A DNA stretch of 64,000 bases from contig CM056741.1 in NCBI GenBank assembly GCA_029851415.1, forward strand, positions 88,075,282 to 88,139,281. The letters run 5' to 3'. Each line of letters starts with the position of its first letter. Positions within the stretch are counted from its first letter, which is position 1. The stretch comes from Eretmocerus hayati (Eukaryota; Arthropoda; Insecta; Hymenoptera; Aphelinidae). The notes below the pieces were generated by a model. It was not told the DNA's origin. It saw nothing but the letters and a program-made list of their open reading frames with translations, and did no database searches. Below are positions 36,231 through 48,445 of the stretch, in pieces. A program made the translations under genes and the position numbers.

Positions 36231-37186
36231 ATATATGACCGTTTCTCTGGAACTTTTGCACTTTGCTGAAAATCGTTGAAAACGAAAAATGGAAACCGCT
36301 CAACGCACACCTGGGACCTTTTGCTCACATATTTGTGTAGTATTGAAAGTTACAAATCCCCGATTGGAACTCATAAAGAGTAAGTGGCATCGTCAAAATC
36401 ACGTTAATGAGTCGAACAAAAAGTAGTTTTTCGCCGATTTTCCAGAATTTCCTAAGCAATTATTTGGCAAAATTGACAATTTCAACGAATGCCTTGGGCT
36501 TTTTGCAGCTTCGTCAGGTCAGGGTATCCGATCACAATTGGTTTTATCAACATGGAGCTCGATCCGCCAATGTGGGATCAGGAAAACTTAATTTTCTTCG
36601 TGAGTCACGTTTTTCTATCTCACTTCAGAAGGGTCGTATTCTAGACAGAAATATCGCACCAACAGGAGACTCGTCGCAAAATATTCGCAATTGCATCTAT
36701 TTTAGATACGCATTCCAAAAGTTGCGTTCAGAGTCACGGCAGGAGCTTGGCGTAATCATCTTTGAGTTGAACGAGACATGATTGATTTTTTCTACGCTTT
36801 CATTATTCCCAATTTTCGAAGTCATACAGTTTTGGCTGAATTGGTAGCACACTATCGCGCTTCGGGGGCATTTCTCTCCAATATATCCTCCACCAAATGT
36901 AGCTTGAATCAACCCCAAAAATAGCGCGGCATCACCAGAATATCCGTAAAGCCTGCACGAGAGTACCAAGTATCTCCATAGGATTTTCCCCACATTTTCT
37001 CTCTTTGAGTCAACTAGAACGAATCAACTTTTTCTGGTCATACAGAGGCCAAAGATATCTCATATTGAGACTTGAATGATGATATTTCCACTTCGATTGG
37101 GGCAGATAGATTTGATTGTTCTCTTATATCATCATCCATAGCTGTATTCCAGCCGGTGGAGAAGTTCCAGAGAAACGCCCATATAT
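36231..37186. mobile_element. Candidate element F with 25-bp inverted ends
   Basis: atatatgaccgtttctctggaactt (36231) and its inverse at 37162-37186 match with two mismatches, next to a TA tract. One open frame of 124 codons (36407-36781) has no recognisable domain. It could be a decayed transposon. The end match is suggestive only. Confidence 0.4.
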
Positions 37187-38780
37187 CTTAATAATTAAAA
37201 CTAAATTGACGAATCTTACTGGTTATACTGGGAGTAATAGATCGATTAATCCTTTCCTAGGAACATTCAGTCATCGCGAGAACTTATCTTCTGAACTCTG
37301 GGACAAGTTTTCCGGAGTGTCCGTCTAGTAAACCACACTTTGCAAGAAACTATTCAATCAATGATAATATCATCTCAATTGTATCCATTCATCCCTTTTA
37401 TCTCCCTTTCACCCTAAAATTTCTCATGGCATATTGACTCCGTCATTGGGTCAAAACGAAGGGCAAGCGTCGAAAAAGCTAGTATCTCACACAGTGGCCC
37501 ATCATAACATTATCCGCCTTGTTCGCACTAATTAAGCCTTTTTAGACTTTACAATATCGATTGAGCGGATCATCAAACTCCTAGAAAAAGCTTTTGATGA
37601 AGCAATTAGGCATGACCAATTCTAATGCGGGGCTCAAAATCCCCCCTTGATGTCACGCAAGTGACACATTCAAATTCCATTGGCCATCATGGGAATCTGA
37701 CGATTCAGTCATAGGCCCTGTTCCTCCCTGCGAGACTCTCTCGCGGCTCCAAAATCGGCAGTTAGCCACAAGCCGGGAAGCAGCAAACAGCTGTGCTGTT
37801 CACGCTCTAAAATCGCGCTCGTGGCAGTGCCCGCCTCGTGGCCGCGTCTTGACTCCCCAGCCCCTCATTTTTCGCGTCGCGCCCATATTCGCGCCTCATC
37901 TCCTTCCACACTACTTCACGCACACTATTCTGAGAGGATATATTGTTCGTCATTCCATCAGCAGGAAAACCGTGAGTGTTTCCTCATCGAACCTCCCCAG
38001 CACCTTTTGATCCACAAACAGGGCCCCAGGGTTCCATTCGAACACCCTGTCCCAACATTTGATATCAGAGCTCAAGGAGGATCGTGCTCAAAATTTTTCG
38101 CTTTCTTTGTCTGCCACGAGTGTGGAATTTCCACGCCCGCGGAAATCGTGGATGTCGCGAGGCAGTGACTTTGAGCAGCGTTATTTGTTGTGCGTTTGGC
38201 GAGAATTTGTCCACCCTGACCTGCGTCTTGCTCATCGCAGACGCCAGCAACAGCACCAGAGTCTTCTTCTAGACTTCATCGGCATGGGCATCAGCGGACG
38301 ACGCATCCGGACGTGACCAGTACGCTAGCCGGCGAACTCGGTACCAGTGGCATCATCTTTGGGGCGCTCATGGCAGTTTGGCCATACAGAGCGACCAGCC
38401 TGCACATCTGGAGCACCACATCGTCATCGGTGGTGCGACCCAGCAGTCACTATTGAGGCAACCTCGACGTTGGAAACATCGGCGTCGAGAGCAGAGTGCA
38501 GTGCAGAGCAGGGGTGACAAGCATAGTGCTTATCCTCCCCTCAAGCTCCTTTCGCAACGCGCAGAGCGCGCCATCCGACTATCATCTGCAGGACGGTGAA
38601 CAAGAGGGGCTTGAGGGTTGGGTAGGCACTACACTTGTCACCCCTGGTGCAGAGGAGCAGCGTGGGAGGGGGAAGCCACGGCAAGAAAGCTGTGACCGGT
38701 GAGTAGAAGTATCGTTCCTCTTTCTTTCACTGTCTCACCTATTATTGTTACATGTCAGGGCATACATGATACGTGTATAG
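37187..38780. other. CpG-rich block, possible decayed LTR and leader
   Basis: From about 37700 the sequence is much richer in CpG. tgtcacgcaag (37652) to tcccaaca (about 38056) could be an LTR: the following tttgatatcagagc differs by one base from the initiator-Met tRNA primer site used by many Copia elements. No gag or pol follows, and the overlapping short frames to 38700 are not convincing. The block ends near a donor-like ccggtgagtag (38699). Confidence 0.3.
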
Positions 38781-38789
38781 CTCGGCCGC

Positions 38790-40459
38790 GGCACTTGTCG
38801 CGCGCTCTCTCTCTCTCGCTCTCTCTCTCTCGGTGAGCTTCATCACACGTTTTCTCTATCGTCTCTTCACTATATCGTCACTTTTCTGCCGCAAGTTGCC
38901 TACGGGCTTTTGTTTTACAGATTCTTGCACGCCAATTATTGCAAGCATTCGTTAGACTCATGAATCTTTATGAATCTACGCATCTTGCAAAAATTCCATC
39001 AACATTTCTACGAGCACGTTTTGGGCTTTGAGGTTAGGTGCACATTCTCCAGATCTTGATCCGCTGGATCCTTGCAATTCCAAAGTCAGCACCTAGATGG
39101 CAGCCATTCTCCCAAGTTCCCTGTGTTACCAGCTCTAAAGCCTGATTCGCACGAGATCTGCCCCGAGCTCTTTGACTGATTGTGCTGCCTGAATAACACC
39201 GGCTAGCGCCTGACAACATCAGTGTCAGCTGATTTGACCCCGCATTCCGACTGTGTTTCTACAACGTTACAATGGGACCAGATGTATTCGCAGTGAGTTC
39301 TTCTCAAATTGATAAGGCAAATTCGTATAAATCTGTTGACTCCAAAAATAGTTCAGAGAAATCTGCATATCCAGGCGATATGCCACCTTATTTCGAAATG
39401 TTTATCGCTCATTTTGACGCTTGTCAAGAAAGACTTTTTTCAAAGTTAAGTAAACTTGAAGACAGGATAGAAAAGCGAATCATTGCGATCGAAAAAGATG
39501 TTTCTGATATTCGCGATAAGCTTTCTCAGATATCTCATCAGTCAACATTAGTAGATTCAGCTGAAATGATTTTAACTGACATTCCTTGTAACTTAAATCT
39601 CTCGAAAAATGAGATAGTGAATAAAATTCTTGACGCTATAGATGTACCAGAATCTCAGAACTTCGTAGTGAACGTAAGAGAGTGGAAAGGTCCTCATTTT
39701 CGCAATGTTAATGCATCAGTTCTGAAAACTTCAAGTTCTTCAAAAACCAAGCATGCGAGTTCTCAATCACTCGTAATACAGCTGTCGTCAACCATAGTTC
39801 GAGACAAAATTATTGTGAACTCTTCTAAATTGATGAACAAATCTGTTAAAGATATTTTTGGATACGAAAACCACTCAAAAATCTACTGTAGCCCTTTATG
39901 GCCAAAACAAGTCCATAATTTACTCAAAAAAGCTCACTTATTGAGTGTTAGATTGAAAATACCGAAGCCAGTGGTTAGGAACCTCGTTGTTTGTATGAAA
40001 TCTTCGAAAAATGGGCCTCTTAATCCCATTTTCTCAGAGCTCGATCTTGTTGACTTCCAAACTTGGCATGAAACTGCTTCATAGTTGCTAGATTTCGAAC
40101 TTTTCTCAGCTCACTATAATAACACGGAGAGTGCAAAGCTCTAGTAGTTTCTTTTCCGAAAATCTCTTTATAGTAATTCTTCAATTCAGTCGATTACTTA
40201 AAATGCAATTACATCATTCAACACCTGTAAATGATCTCTCTCCGAATATGTACTGAGATATAGTAATACATCCCCTGCCTAAAATGTTCCTCAGATTAGC
40301 ACTAAAAATAAGTAATTAGTTTCATTGATTATATTCCACTCAACCTTCTCATCATATTGTAATATTATTATGTATTTGAATTTTGCTATTTGTACCAGAT
40401 AGGGTTATACCCCAAGGTACCAAAAATAAAACCAATCTACAATCTACAATCTACAATCT
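38790..40459 (+). mobile_element. ORF1-only LINE-like element, copy 1
   Basis: The 5' region contains a CT microsatellite (38804-38833) and a leader that aligns with the minus-strand copy at 47185-47700. One ORF follows, then a short 3' region, ataccccaaggtacc, aataaa, and a tandem caatcta tail ending at 40459. No endonuclease or reverse transcriptase belongs to it. The LINE sequence that follows begins abruptly after the tail and looks like separate DNA. Confidence 0.65.
39272..40084 (+). CDS. LINE ORF1-like RNA-binding protein, copy 1
   Basis: 270 residues from an ATG (acaATGG) at 39272. Residues 45-95 are a predicted coiled coil rich in Leu, Glu, Lys and Ile. From about 100 an RRM-like fold is likely (EMILTDIP, then VIQLSSTIVRDKIIV). 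A C-terminal domain follows that ends in a SELDLVDFQ block. This arrangement is typical of nucleic-acid chaperone ORF1 proteins of Jockey/CR1-type LINEs. No stop or frameshift is visible. The second copy at 47185-46365 is clearly homologous but diverged. Confidence 0.7.
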   Translation: MGPDVFAVSSSQIDKANSYKSVDSKNSSEKSAYPGDMPPYFEMFIAHFDACQERLFSKLSKLEDRIEKRIIAIEKDVSDIRDKLSQISHQSTLVDSAEMILTDIPCNLNLSKNEIVNKILDAIDVPESQNFVVNVREWKGPHFRNVNASVLKTSSSSKTKHASSQSLVIQLSSTIVRDKIIVNSSKLMNKSVKDIFGYENHSKIYCSPLWPKQVHNLLKKAHLLSVRLKIPKPVVRNLVVCMKSSKNGPLNPIFSELDLVDFQTWHETAS

Positions 40460-42110
40460 CAGGCACTCGGTCATTGACGTCACCATCAACGTCTTTACAC
40501 CTACTCCGCCAAGAAATTCCTTTACCTACAGGGATTTTCGAAACATCACTCCGGAGATATTAAATGACCGATTGCTTCGCTGTGACTGGACAACTCTCGA
40601 AAATGCTGAAACGAGTTTGGAAGATGCAATTCACTGCTTGAATGAAAATTTACAGTCCGTTATTGATGAATTAGCACCCGAAAAAACTATTAATCCGCGT
40701 AAAAATGACGCTCCTTGGATTGGTCCTGAGCTGAGGGTACTCATGAATAAGCGAGACGCGACGCGCAGGCCCTGGGAACGGATTCAACGTAACCAGCGCA
40801 AGTGTCCTGAGCTTCAAAATGAATCCTTTCGGCTTAGCGAAGAGGTCGACTTGCGCATTGAACAAGAGCATAACTCCTCCATTCAAACCCATTTGTCAGA
40901 TGCTCTTGATCAGAAGAAGAACATTTGGAAGAAGATGCGCAATCTCGGCCTCTTGCCTAAGAGCAAAGAGGAGGAACTTCATGGCTTCACACCGGATGAG
41001 TTGAACGCACACTTTGCGGGAGTTTCCGTTTCGCCCCACGAAAATATTAATGAAGCAATGGACGATATTGACTCGGCACCGGAGGAGGGGTTTAAATTTA
41101 AGCCCACAAATTTCAGTGATGTAGTCCTTGCTATTAAACATTTCTCCTCACAGGCCCGTGGAGCGGATGGAATACCCCAAAGCGTGATCGCAAAAGCTCT
41201 TCCGGCCATTGGTGATCTTATTGTACATATCTTCAACTCCTCTTTCGCTCATGGCATTTTTCCTGAGGCTTGGAAGCAAGCGCAGCTGATTGCACTAAAG
41301 AAGACTGCTCATTGGTTCAACCGCACCTAGATTATTGCGCGGTCGTGTACCTCGACGCCACGGACGAACAGCGGCAACGGGTACAGAGACTAAGCAATTC
41401 ATGTGTGAGATATATTTTTGATCTTAGGAGAGACGAGCACATCGCCCCGTTTAGGGAGCGCTTGGGTTGGTTACGTACTGATTCGCGGAGAATGTACTTC
41501 GCAGCTCTCTTGATGCATAAGATCATGCACTTAGGAGAACCTGGCTACCTAGCTGCGATGTTTACCAAGTACCAATCCGAACGCCCCGCACGGGGTGATC
41601 TAGAAGAGCGGGTACTCAAAGTTCCCAACATGAGACTTGAATATGGAAGAAGATCTTTCCAGGTTCAGTGTGCTCATTTGTGGAACTTTCTCCCTCCGGG
41701 CTTTCGGCAGCTTGGGAAGATATCATTATTTAAAGAGTCCTTAAAAGACTTCCTGTTAACACTATCTTCCCAGAGGATTGATGTGGAGAAGAGGCATTAT
41801 TTTAATCTGTAATGAGAAGGGCTCTTCTTTAATTTAGTATTTATACATGTGACCTCAGTCACCTAATTGGTGATCTATAGCTGTGATATTAGTGCGAGCC
41901 TTTACCCCTCTTTTTATACTTCTAAGTATGCACCCTGACTAGTCACGAATTGTCATAATTATTGTCCTTGACCAAACCAGTAATTGACTGAAATCATCAT
42001 TATTATCTTGTTGTACATATATTATATTCATTCTTATACGTGTTATTACATTTTAACGGGCATACGTAGGTGTATGCAATTGTATTTTTTGTCTTCGGAC
42101 GAATAAAGGA
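40460..42110 (+). pseudogene. LINE ORF2 fragment with internal deletion of the RT core
   Basis: In frame from about 40462 to 41305 lies the linker between endonuclease and reverse transcriptase plus the first RT motif (ARGADGIPQSVI ... FPEAWKQAQLIALKK). The sequence then jumps, near 41305-41315, to the C-terminal region after RT (VQPHLDYCAVVY ... LRRDEHIAPFRERLGWL), read in another frame to 41812. The palm motifs with the catalytic Asp residues are missing, as is the endonuclease. A 3' region ending gaataaaggacatctacctctc near 42110 may be the LINE 3' end. Confidence 0.75.
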
Positions 42111-42850
42111 CATCTACCTCTCTCTCACATCCCGCTCTACTGCTCACCTCGAGCAGCTGGCAGCATCGTTGCCACGCTGTATACCCCCCGTGAGTTCATC
42201 AGCTGAGCCCCGCGCAGTTAAGGTAAATTGCTCTCACCTTCTGCGACGAGCTCGTATACTTTATCAAATACTCATACAAAAAGCTTGAAATTAATTCCGC
42301 TCGCTCGCGCTATGCAAGATATATGCTATACTGATCAGTTCATGCGTACATTGCCAAGTGTACTCTCTAGTGCCTGGCTAACTGTTATATTTTGTGTCGT
42401 CACGTTTTCTGCCGAATAGCGATACTTGCAAATCACATAGCTCTTCAGCGCGCGTTCCAGTATCCCAACTCGTATGGAAAATTGACTCGCTCTACAGCGT
42501 ATCACAGTCAATTTGAGCACTCGAGCTGCGTATCGTGTATTAATTGGCGTACTTTCCGTCCTTGGATTTTCTCCCTCGATTCCGTGTAGTGTCCGGGGAT
42601 TTTGATCCGAAAATGACTCAAAAATTACTGTCGCGTTGAATGGACGAGCATGGCTGGATCACGAATTTCGTTGAAAATACAAAGAAACGTGGCTGGACGC
42701 GTGCCTGGGAACCTTGAAGGTTATTGGTCGAGTTTTTTGCGCGTTACGACGAATGATATCTGCATCGTACAACACTCGAAGAATGTAAATATTCCAGAAG
42801 TCAGGCGTTTCACGTAACCAAAGAGGCTAATCGTGGAGCTAGCACTTGAC
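42110..42850. other. Spacer upstream of BEL/Pao-like gag
   Basis: No gene. Given its position it may include remains of an LTR and leader, but I could not find a matching LTR partner. Confidence 0.35.
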
Positions 42851-42852
42851 AC

Positions 42853-44070
42853 TTGGAAACAATCGTTGGAAGGGACCATCTTTTGCCGTGTATCTCAGAT
42901 GCAAATTTGTCAGTCAATCTCAACCAAACCGCTCCAGTTTCTGACACCCGGCAATTCATTCAAGCTTCTGCGGAAGTGCAGTCAATGCCTAATATCGAAA
43001 TCCTTGAATTTCCGGGCAAACAAAACAATTGGGAGCTATTTGGGGATCAGTTCAAATCCATTGTCATCGAATAACCTTCCGCTCCATCAGTGGAAGTACA
43101 GCTTTTGCTTCGCGCTGTGAAAACGGATGCTGCTGAATCGCTCAAGAGCACAAGGCTTGTGGAGACGAGTTTTGATACAGCTTGGGAAAAATTGAGTCGT
43201 CGTTATGACAATCCGTGTCTTAGGCTACGCATACATCTAGGAGCGTTGATCAATTTACCCTCATTCGAAATAAAATATGCTGAGTCGTTGGCGGGAATTT
43301 TGAATTTGTCGGAAGACGCTGTGCAAGGCCTCAAAGATTTAGAATGTCCTGTAGATCGTTATGATTGTTGGTTGGTCCGTTTAATCGTCCGAAAATATGA
43401 TGCACCTACTAGAGGAAATTGAAATTTTACACAGTAATCGATTGAGGGTCCCCCAACTCACAAATCGATTAAAAAGTACATCGAAGATCGCATTGATTTA
43501 TTGAACACAGCTCATGTTGGGCTCAGCCAGCCTAACTCCTCAAATGATTCGTCGCAAAATTTCAACAATAACCAATCGCGTGGCAACTTCGGGAACAGGT
43601 CTGCCAATACGAATTTTGGGAATCCTTTGGGTGAATCTGCAGCAAAAACTATGGCGCCTTGTGTGTATTGCGAGAGTGAACACCATCTTCATATGTGTCA
43701 AAAATTCTTGAAATTGTCAGTTTTCAACCATTTTGACTTCTGTGAATCTAACAAACTCTGTATTAACTGTCTACGGCCAGGTCATTCTGCAGATGAATGT
43801 TCGTCTACGTTCCGGTGCATTCTTTGTCACCAAACTCATCATCCAATATTGCTTATGGCGAAAAAAGTTAGACTGAATGTCTGTCGTGGACAAATTAGTC
43901 GGAGGAGAAACAATCCTTTATTAGGAGTGATGATAAGAAAAGTTGGATCGAAAATAATGAAGAATGAACAGAGAAAACGGACCATGTTACGGTCGAAAAG
44001 GTTTCGAGATAGTTGGCATAAAGCAAAGTCGTGCCCGTGTGTAATAAATTATGCCTTACTTGAGCTATGA
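42853..44070 (+). pseudogene. gag: BEL/Pao-type gag remnant
   Basis: One reading frame holds a PNIEILEFPGKQNNWELF segment, typical of BEL/Pao Gag (DUF1759-like). A helical region and a C-terminal set of zinc motifs follow (CVYCESEHHLHMC, CINCLRPGHSADEC, CILCHQTHH). In-frame stops at 43072 and 43420, plus others near 43435, break it. Protease and RT are absent after 44070, so it is a truncated relic. Confidence 0.7.
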
Positions 44071-44179
44071 TCAGCTCGGGTATGATTTCTACGGAGGTCA
44101 TGTGATTAATCTTACTCGACCGCGAATGTCTAAGGCCAATGATCTTAGAATCACAACGATTTCTATGAAACTCGAGGTT

Positions 44180-44882
44180 CTAAGAAGGTTTTTCGGATGC
44201 TTTGAACAGCTTCGGACACGAGGGTAAGAACATACGTGAATTTATATCATCATGAAAACTGATGATCTCGCAGGCAGTTGACATGGACGTGATGCACGCA
44301 GGCACCGGGGGTGATAAACTACAGCTATGAGTATTAGTATCGTCACTGTGCACTGTAGTCACTGATACACTTTGATCACTCACTTTATGGTTAGTCACTT
44401 TCTTATAACTGAGTGGAGGTGAATCGGGCGCATCGAGGTCGCAATGTTGAAGCTTGTTGATGGCCCTTGTGGTCTTTCTGTCGAAGGTCGGCGTCGGCAA
44501 CTCTGGAGGCCGGAACCCCACGCCTGGCTGCCCTTGAGCCGGTGCTGGGGCGTGACGATGAGTTTCGGCAACAATTGCAGACATCTCAGCTTCCTGCAGC
44601 CTCTTGAGGATAAAGTCTCTGGCATTATCATACGCTACTCCGACTACCGTGATATTTTATTCACGAAGTAGTCGTGCTGCAGGTCTTCGGGGCTGGCTCC
44701 AGCATACAGCTCCGCGTGCAAGTATCTGCACTTATCTCATTCTTCGTCCAGTTTAGACAGGTGGTTTTTCAGCAGGTACTCAGAGGATCGGTCGTACTTC
44801 TTGACCTTTTCAGGGGCATTGATCATCGAATTACGATAATCTCTTGAAGTGCAAAGAGCTTTACATACTCCTCGCTCGGCAT
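44180..44882 (-). pseudogene. gag: Retroelement gag N-terminal remnant, minus strand
   Basis: From an ATG at 44882 the minus strand gives a helical N-terminal region with stops and frame changes. A segment DFILKRLQEAEMSAIVAE then leads into a proline-rich PPELPTPTFD motif like the one before the BEL/Pao Gag core. It is probably part of a BEL/Pao element in opposite orientation to 42853-44070. The 44900-45510 sequence upstream may be its LTR and leader, which I cannot confirm. Confidence 0.45.
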
Positions 44883-45696
44883 GGTGAGGTTGTGTGCTAG
44901 AATTTGCACTACCGAGATGAGTCACTTGTGCCTAGTGTGCACGGTGAGGGGTGAGAACTTGTGCCCAAATTGTGCTATGAGAACATAGATGCACGAGGAT
45001 GTGCAAGTCCAAGCTCGGGGTGGGGATAGAGCAAACGAATCTGTATCACTCACATAACAAGCGTAGCGTTGAATACTAGCTCTGAGGATATCGAGCTCTG
45101 GAAAGGAGAGACTAGGCCGAGGAAGAGTAACTTCTAGCGACCACAAGCAATACACTGTGGCGCGAGACAAATGAGGCTGATTCTGCCGAAAAAAGACAAA
45201 AATCAGTACTATTTGCGCTTTTACACGTAATATTCAGTGAGACTTGAGGCCCGCAAGTATTTTAAACGGGTGAGTTCACAACGTGAGCGAAATTACAGCT
45301 GAGCGCGGGGTGGGGCGGGGTCGGACGTAGTATATAGTAATACGTTGACACATGCATAAGCATAGCAGATATTGCCAGCTTTGCGAGAAGTCGAGCTCGA
45401 GGGAGAGAGCGACTCGAAAGAGTGAGTGAGATAGAGCACACAGTGTGAAGTGCACTACTCGAACATATGGCCTAAACGGACGATGTCCAATCAGCCGAGG
45501 TAGAGGTACTCAGCGAGATTAGATTAGATTAGATTAGTTTATTCATGGTACCTTGGGGTATTACTTTATGTGGTACAGGTAGAAAATTCAATTCAAAAAA
45601 CAATAAAATTACATATTGAGAGAAGTATGAATAATAAATCTAGGATATGAGTGTACATAACGAATGAATAATTACAAAAACTCATGATTTCACTGA

Positions 45697-46024
45697 CAAG
45701 GGGAGCACTTAACTTCCGGGTCGCCAATCTTCCCAAAATTCTTTTACGATTTGGTATCACCTAGAATATGAAGAAGCCAGAGTACCTTTGTCAAATGAGC
45801 CCTGTGTCCGAAGTTACAGCCTATGATATTAGCATTGCCCATATATGCCCATGTCAAAAAGTGGAATATATAGATATACTCGCAATGCTAATGTTTTAGC
45901 TTGTAGCTCTGAACAGGGGGCCCATTTGACGGAGTTACTCTGGATTCTTTATACTCTAGGTGATACCAAACTGTAAAAAAATTTTGGGGAAGATTGGTGA
46001 TCCGGAAGTCAAGTGCTCCCCTTG
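45697..46024. mobile_element. Palindromic MITE (328 bp) in the 3' region of LINE copy 2
   Basis: The ends caaggggagcactt and aagtgctccccttg are inverted, and the halves pair over about 125 bp each. TGA flanks both sides (45694-45696, 46025-46027), a possible 3-bp duplication. Confidence 0.65.
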
Positions 46025-46364
46025 TGAGTCGAGAATAGTATAATCACCTATTACTATGGTTGCAAGGAAATAATGATTCATTGACAAGAAAGCTTCAGGA
46101 ATCGGATCGAAAGCACATATTGCGTAAATTGAGTGAAAATATCATGATCTGAAAACAAATCTGATTAGGTAGATTGTAATAACCAAACGTGGGAATGCAA
46201 TTCATACGCAAATGAACGCTCTTAAGATACAAAAATTCGAAGTGAAAAAGGATTGGCAATGCATATTTGAATCGAGGAAAAGTGAAGATCTAGCTATACG
46301 AGAATTTCATTTCTTGATTGTAAAACCGTTTCACGAATAATTGAAGCACGTAGTACTCTGCTTA

Positions 46365-47185
46365 TTAAGACGGTCGATATGTTTTATACTGAGCTTGGAA
46401 ATTTTCGAGGTCACGCTCGGAGAAAATTGGTACAAACGACTCACTTTTTGGAGATTTCATACAAACAGTAAGATTCTTTACAACAGGTTTCTGACATTTC
46501 GAGCGCACACTCACTGAATATGCTTTTTTAAGCAAATCGTGAACTCCTTTAGGCCACAATGGGCTACAAAATATGTTCGAATCATTTCTATAACCAAATA
46601 ATCCTTCACACTGTGCTTTTTCAATTTAGATGACTTTATGATAAGTTCATCTCGAACTATAGTAGATGATAATTGTACGACGATAGCTCTAGAATCAGAT
46701 TTGTTTGTTTTGGGAGAGCTCAAAGTAGAAGTTGGAACTGATGGATGCACATTGTGGAAGTGAGGACCTTTCCAATCTCTCACATCGACAACGAAATTCT
46801 CAAGTTCTGGCTGATCCATAACATCAAGAACTTCATAAACTATCTCAGTTTTCAGCAAATCAAGATCGCGAGGAATTCCTGATAGAATGACCTCAGCTGA
46901 GTCTACTAGAGTTCTTTGGTGAGAAACTTTAGGAAAATCATCACGAATCTGAGAGAGATCATTTTCAATCGCAGTGATTCGACTTTCTAGTCTGTTGTCA
47001 ATTTCACTCAGCTTTGAAAGAACTTTTTCTTGACAAGCATTAAAATGCAAAATGAAAATTCTGAAATACGAAGGCATGTCACTCGAATGAACAACATTTT
47101 CTGAGTTATTAGTAAATTTAGATGATTCACGCGCAGTTGTATGATCTTGTTGTGATAGACTCACTGTGGACAAATTTGGTGCCAT
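46365..47185 (-). pseudogene. LINE ORF1-like protein, copy 2, frameshifted
   Basis: From the ATG at 47185 the minus strand encodes a coiled coil and RRM-like region homologous to 39272-40084 (shared VDSAE.IL, EWKGPHF/DWKGPHF, LSSTIVRD). The frame is lost near 46560 and the C-terminal part (VHDLLKKAYS ... SERDLENFQ) continues in another frame to 46365. One frameshift separates them. Confidence 0.7.
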
Positions 47186-47620
47186 TGTAATAGCGTAATG
47201 GAAACGCAGATCTAATACAGGGTCAGATCAACTGTCAGGCGCAAGCAGACGTCGATCAGGTGGCTCAGTTGAGATGAACTATCAGGGTCGAGCAAGTGCG
47301 AATCAGGCTTCAAAATTGATAGTGCAGAGATCTGTTTGAGAGGGCTGCCATCTAACGCCCAACGTCGGAACTATGATGATCTGGCGAATGAGGCACGAAG
47401 CACGAGGCACTAGGTGGTCTAACCTCAAATTCCAAAGCGCGCCTGTAGAATATCAGATGAAGGTTTTGCAAGATGCAAAGATCCACAACGATTCATGGGT
47501 CTATCGAATTCTTGCAAAATTTTGCGTGCAAGGCTCTGTAAAAAAAAATCCCGGAGGCACTTTGAGGCAGAGAAAAATAGTGAAACACAGAGAGGCACTA
47601 GAGAGGCGTGTGATGAGACT

Positions 47621-47664
<44 letters not shown>

Positions 47665-47700
47665 CGCGAGAGAGACACTGAGGTGAGGTGCGCGGCGCGG

Positions 47701-48445
47701 CAAGAGGGGCTTGCACGCGTCAACGGCTGTTTGAACAGCACATCAGGTGATTGACTGCTCTACACAATGAAAGGTCACACGGAATAGAGTGACGTCACGT
47801 GTGGCACGATGAAAATTTGACCAACTCGGCCGTTACAGCAGTGCGAGAGAGATAGAAGATCTCTCTTGTAGATGACCCTCACGTGTAGCTGCAAGCTTAC
47901 ACAGGGTTTATGGGGGTCGCACGACGATGCGGTTTTGACTTGCACGCGCGGATGGCGCAGTCAATTTTTTGTACAATGCTCGTACGTCGCTCGTACTCAG
48001 CTCGTTGATGATGAGCTAAGAGCGAGGGGAAAGGCGCCGAAATTTGGCGCGATTACCGCGCCGGAAATCATGAGTATCGATTTTCAACTTACTGCGAGTG
48101 ATGAATTTCACTATGAGATCGGTGAAAATCTGCCCCTGCCGGCTCCTCATCCGGCTCGAAAGACCAATGTTCGGGAGCTGGAGTGCTTCCTTTGGGGTTG
48201 AAACACGGGGATGAGGAGTCTGGAGCGGGGTTGGTGATCCAAGCCAGTGATTTGTAGAGTTCGTGTAACTTCACAGAAAATCACATTCATTTACTAAAGC
48301 TTACGATCTAAATACACAATTTGTCACTCGCGTTCAGTGCACTAAATCAGTCGTGCGAGTATGCAATTTGATCACGATCCGCGGGCACACACTAGAGGTA
48401 CTTTGGTCGATATGATCGGCCGATAGTCGATATATATGTATATGT
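47701..48445. other. Spacer, weak open frame
   Basis: Contains tgacgtca (about 47790) and one frame of 109 codons (47872-48201) without recognisable domains. Not called as a gene. Confidence 0.4.

Larger units (their letters stand above)
45515..47700 (-). mobile_element. ORF1-only LINE-like element, copy 2 (minus strand)
   Basis: On the minus strand: GA/CT microsatellite leader (47629-47662), ORF1 (47185-46365), a 3' region with ataccccaaggtacc and ataaac, and a tail of four aatct repeats ending at 45515. The layout matches copy 1 at 38790-40459. The 3' region is longer because of an inserted 328-bp palindrome. As in copy 1, there is no ORF2. Confidence 0.65.

Noticed and set aside
36407..36781. 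124-codon frame inside candidate element F
   Set aside because: No transposase motif and no support from a second copy.
38059..38702. Overlapping frames in the CpG-rich block
   Set aside because: Several frames overlap with no domain; openness is explained by high GC.
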